Assembly: GCF_006538345.1 (NCBI RefSeq) | Contig: NZ_BJKL01000002.1 | Coordinates: 186,001 to 250,000 of the forward strand | DNA from: Alteromonas sp. KUL49 | Lineage (GTDB): Bacteria > Pseudomonadota > Gammaproteobacteria > Enterobacterales > Alteromonadaceae | DNA: 64,000 bases | Direction of reading: 5' to 3' | Shown: in pieces, positions 62,598-64,000 of the stretch | How the letters are laid out: every line of letters begins with the position of its first letter | How positions within the stretch are numbered: position 1 is the first letter of the stretch | Program-made: the position numbers and the translations under genes | The notes under the pieces: model-generated | Told to the model about the DNA's origin: nothing | What the model saw: only the letters and a program-made list of their open reading frames with translations | Databases searched by the model: none

Positions 62598-62813
62598 TTA
62601 TCAGGCCCTATTCAGCACGGTTATTAAATTCTTTCCATAAAAATCAGACCCGTAAGCAATACACATCCATAAAAGCTAGAAATAGTTATTAAAAAACAAT
62701 AGTCTTATACCTAAACAAGGTTAGTTTACTAAGACTAATCGCCTATCTGACAGACTAATAAAAACTCCGTATAATTGGTCTGTTAAATTTAGTTTATACA
62801 GAGCATTACAATA

Positions 62814-63758
62814 ATGAATATAGCGAAGGTCGATCTTAATCTGCTGGTGTACCTTGATGTGCTGCTACGAGAAGGAAGTGTTACTAAAGCCGCGAATCAA
62901 CTAAGTATTACTCAACCAGCAATGAGCAATGGCTTAAAGCGTCTTCGAGACTTATTCAAAGATCCTCTGCTAGTGCGAACCAGTGATGGAATGACACCAA
63001 CCAAGCGCGCACTGGAACTTCAACCTATTATCAGAGATGTACTGAGTCGCTTAGAGAGTTCCATCCAGCCTGAAACCGACTTTGACCCGCTAACCAGTGA
63101 ACGCACCTTTAGAATAATGACGAGTGACTACGCTGAGAGCACGTTATTGTTAGAACTAGTTGGCCGGTTAGCCAACCTTGCGCCCAACATTACGTTAGAC
63201 TTGATCACACCAAGCGACGTGACTTTCCACGATGTTGAACAAGGTAAAGTGGATATGGCGATTAATCGCTTTGATGAACTCCCTTTGTCTTTCCATCAAA
63301 AAGTAATTTGGTACGACACCTTCAGTTGTGTAATGAGTGCTGACCACCCGCTTGTAGAAAAATGTGACTTAGAACGCTACCTAAATGCACAACATATTTG
63401 GGTAAGTAAGACGGGCTTTGGTGTTGGCGTAGGTATCGACCCTAATGAAGTACAAAAACTGGGCTGGGTTGACGCTGAACTGACGAAAATTGGTAAACAG
63501 CGTTCTATTCGTGTGTTTACTCGTCATTATCACGCTGCCTTACAGATAGCAAAAACGCAACAGCTTATCGCAACGCTCCCCACGAAAGCAGCCAAGCTGT
63601 TTTCTTACGATCCTGAAGTCGTGATCACCGAACCGCCGTTTGATATTCCGCCGATTGCTTTGAAAATGGCCTGGAGTGCGTTACTTCATCACGATGCAGG
63701 TCATATTTGGTTACGTCGATTGATCAGTGACGTCGCAGCTGAACTGGGAAGTCAGTAG
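62814..63758 (+). CDS. LysR-family transcriptional regulator of the glyoxylate region
   Basis: 314 residues. An N-terminal winged HTH (about 7-65: LLVYLDVLLREGSVTKAANQLSITQPAMSNGLKRLRDLF) is followed by a substrate-binding domain (about 95-305). It lies between aceA and glcB on the same strand, so it may control either or both; this is inference. Its upstream region has TTAGTTTACTAA (62721-62732), a short inverted repeat of the LysR T-N11-A kind. Confidence 0.85.
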   Translation: MNIAKVDLNLLVYLDVLLREGSVTKAANQLSITQPAMSNGLKRLRDLFKDPLLVRTSDGMTPTKRALELQPIIRDVLSRLESSIQPETDFDPLTSERTFRIMTSDYAESTLLLELVGRLANLAPNITLDLITPSDVTFHDVEQGKVDMAINRFDELPLSFHQKVIWYDTFSCVMSADHPLVEKCDLERYLNAQHIWVSKTGFGVGVGIDPNEVQKLGWVDAELTKIGKQRSIRVFTRHYHAALQIAKTQQLIATLPTKAAKLFSYDPEVVITEPPFDIPPIALKMAWSALLHHDAGHIWLRRLISDVAAELGSQ

Positions 63759-63807
63759 TTAAATTCACGGAAAATATGGCAAACATACAAACCATAAATT
63801 AAAAAAT

Positions 63808-63856
63808 TACCCCTATACTCTCTAGAATAGTGAGTGAAACATAATGTATAGGGGTA
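63808..63856 (+). promoter_or_regulatory. Inverted repeat covering the glcB ribosome site
   Basis: TACCCCTATAC (63808-63818) and GTATAGGGGTA (63846-63856) are perfect 11-base arms. The right arm includes the AGGGG ribosome site and stops three bases before ATG 63860. A TAGAAT -10 candidate lies in the loop. It may be a DNA operator, or an mRNA hairpin that hides the site if the transcript starts upstream. Confidence 0.5.
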
Positions 63857-63859
63857 GTT

Positions 63860-64000
63860 ATGCAAGGATATATCACACGGGGCCGCCTTCAGGTAGCCGA
63901 CATACTCGATTCGTTCATCAACCAGCAGGCGTTGCCTGATAGTGGTGTCTCACCTGACGCGTTTTGGCAAGGTGCTGAATCTCTCTTTGCCGACTTTATC
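63860..64000 (+). CDS. glcB: Malate synthase G, 3' end cut by window
   Basis: Joins glyoxylate and acetyl-CoA to malate. The first 47 residues, MQGYITRGRLQVADILDSFI then NQQALPDSGVSPDAFW, match the N-terminal pattern of malate synthase G (TQGRL, LP then FW). The rest lies beyond the window. The aceA-lysR-glcB order makes a complete glyoxylate shunt. Confidence 0.85.
   Translation, partial: MQGYITRGRLQVADILDSFINQQALPDSGVSPDAFWQGAESLFADFI

Noticed and set aside
1..64000. CRISPR array
   Set aside because: No regular series of 24-40 base repeats with unique spacers anywhere; the repeats seen are hairpin elements, palindromes or attachment sites.

Overview
The window looks like chromosome from a marine gammaproteobacterium of the Alteromonadales (Alteromonas / Glaciecola-like). 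The evidence is gene content: a sodium-type flagellar stator protein (MotY) beside RNase T, large TonB-dependent receptors with a FecI/FecR pair, the yeaG-yeaH-spoVR stress cluster, a chemotaxis CheV protein, a TPP-riboswitch TonB receptor, and the glyoxylate shunt genes aceA and glcB flanking a LysR regulator. Species identity is inferred, not proven.

Layout. 1-2977: 5'-truncated glpQ, motY, rnt and a Fur-box-controlled bfd. 3032-10597: one iron-starvation-type signalling locus with two paralogous TonB receptors around an ECF sigma factor and its FecR anti-sigma factor; only one receptor carries the signalling STN domain. 10894-17283: grxD, sodB, then yeaG-yeaH-spoVR. 17480-29519: MFS transporter, aroC-prmB, smrB, a tiny FNR-site-controlled membrane protein, a candidate Fur-controlled sRNA, a lytic transglycosylase lipoprotein, gshA, an M16 protease, and an Hpt-pseudouridine synthase-panE operon. 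29729-40895: lysS-prfB (with the classic programmed +1 frameshift), an FMN reductase, a soluble PAS-rich chemoreceptor, a VOC protein, argS-prfC-rimI-holD and a PQ-loop-like membrane protein.

40963-51530 is a genomic island of about 10.6 kb inserted in the 3' end of a tRNA-Trp gene. It has a 28-bp perfect direct repeat at both ends, a frameshifted tyrosine integrase with a DUF4224 gene, and cargo with a defence flavour (TIR protein, HNH-like protein, ApeA-type HEPN protein). Inside it lies a 2.4-kb module bounded by two copies of an 18-bp perfect palindrome. That module holds a long hairpin-rich non-coding stretch, a 10-codon leader ORF, a small HTH-like protein, a second tyrosine recombinase and a membrane coiled-coil protein with overlapping reading frames. 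It is the best candidate here for an undescribed system.

51507-64000: tRNA-Trp, a thiamine uptake/salvage cluster (TPP riboswitch, TonB receptor, YkoF-like protein, kinase), an acyl-CoA thioesterase, tmcA, an alkaline phosphatase lipoprotein, cheV, aceA, a LysR regulator and the start of glcB.

Across the chromosome part, four copies of one long-hairpin element sit just after gene ends (7.9, 17.4, 29.7 and 57.9 kb). They share a core, but each has its own self-complementary flanking stem, so they look like a family of dispersed, probably bidirectional, terminator-like elements.
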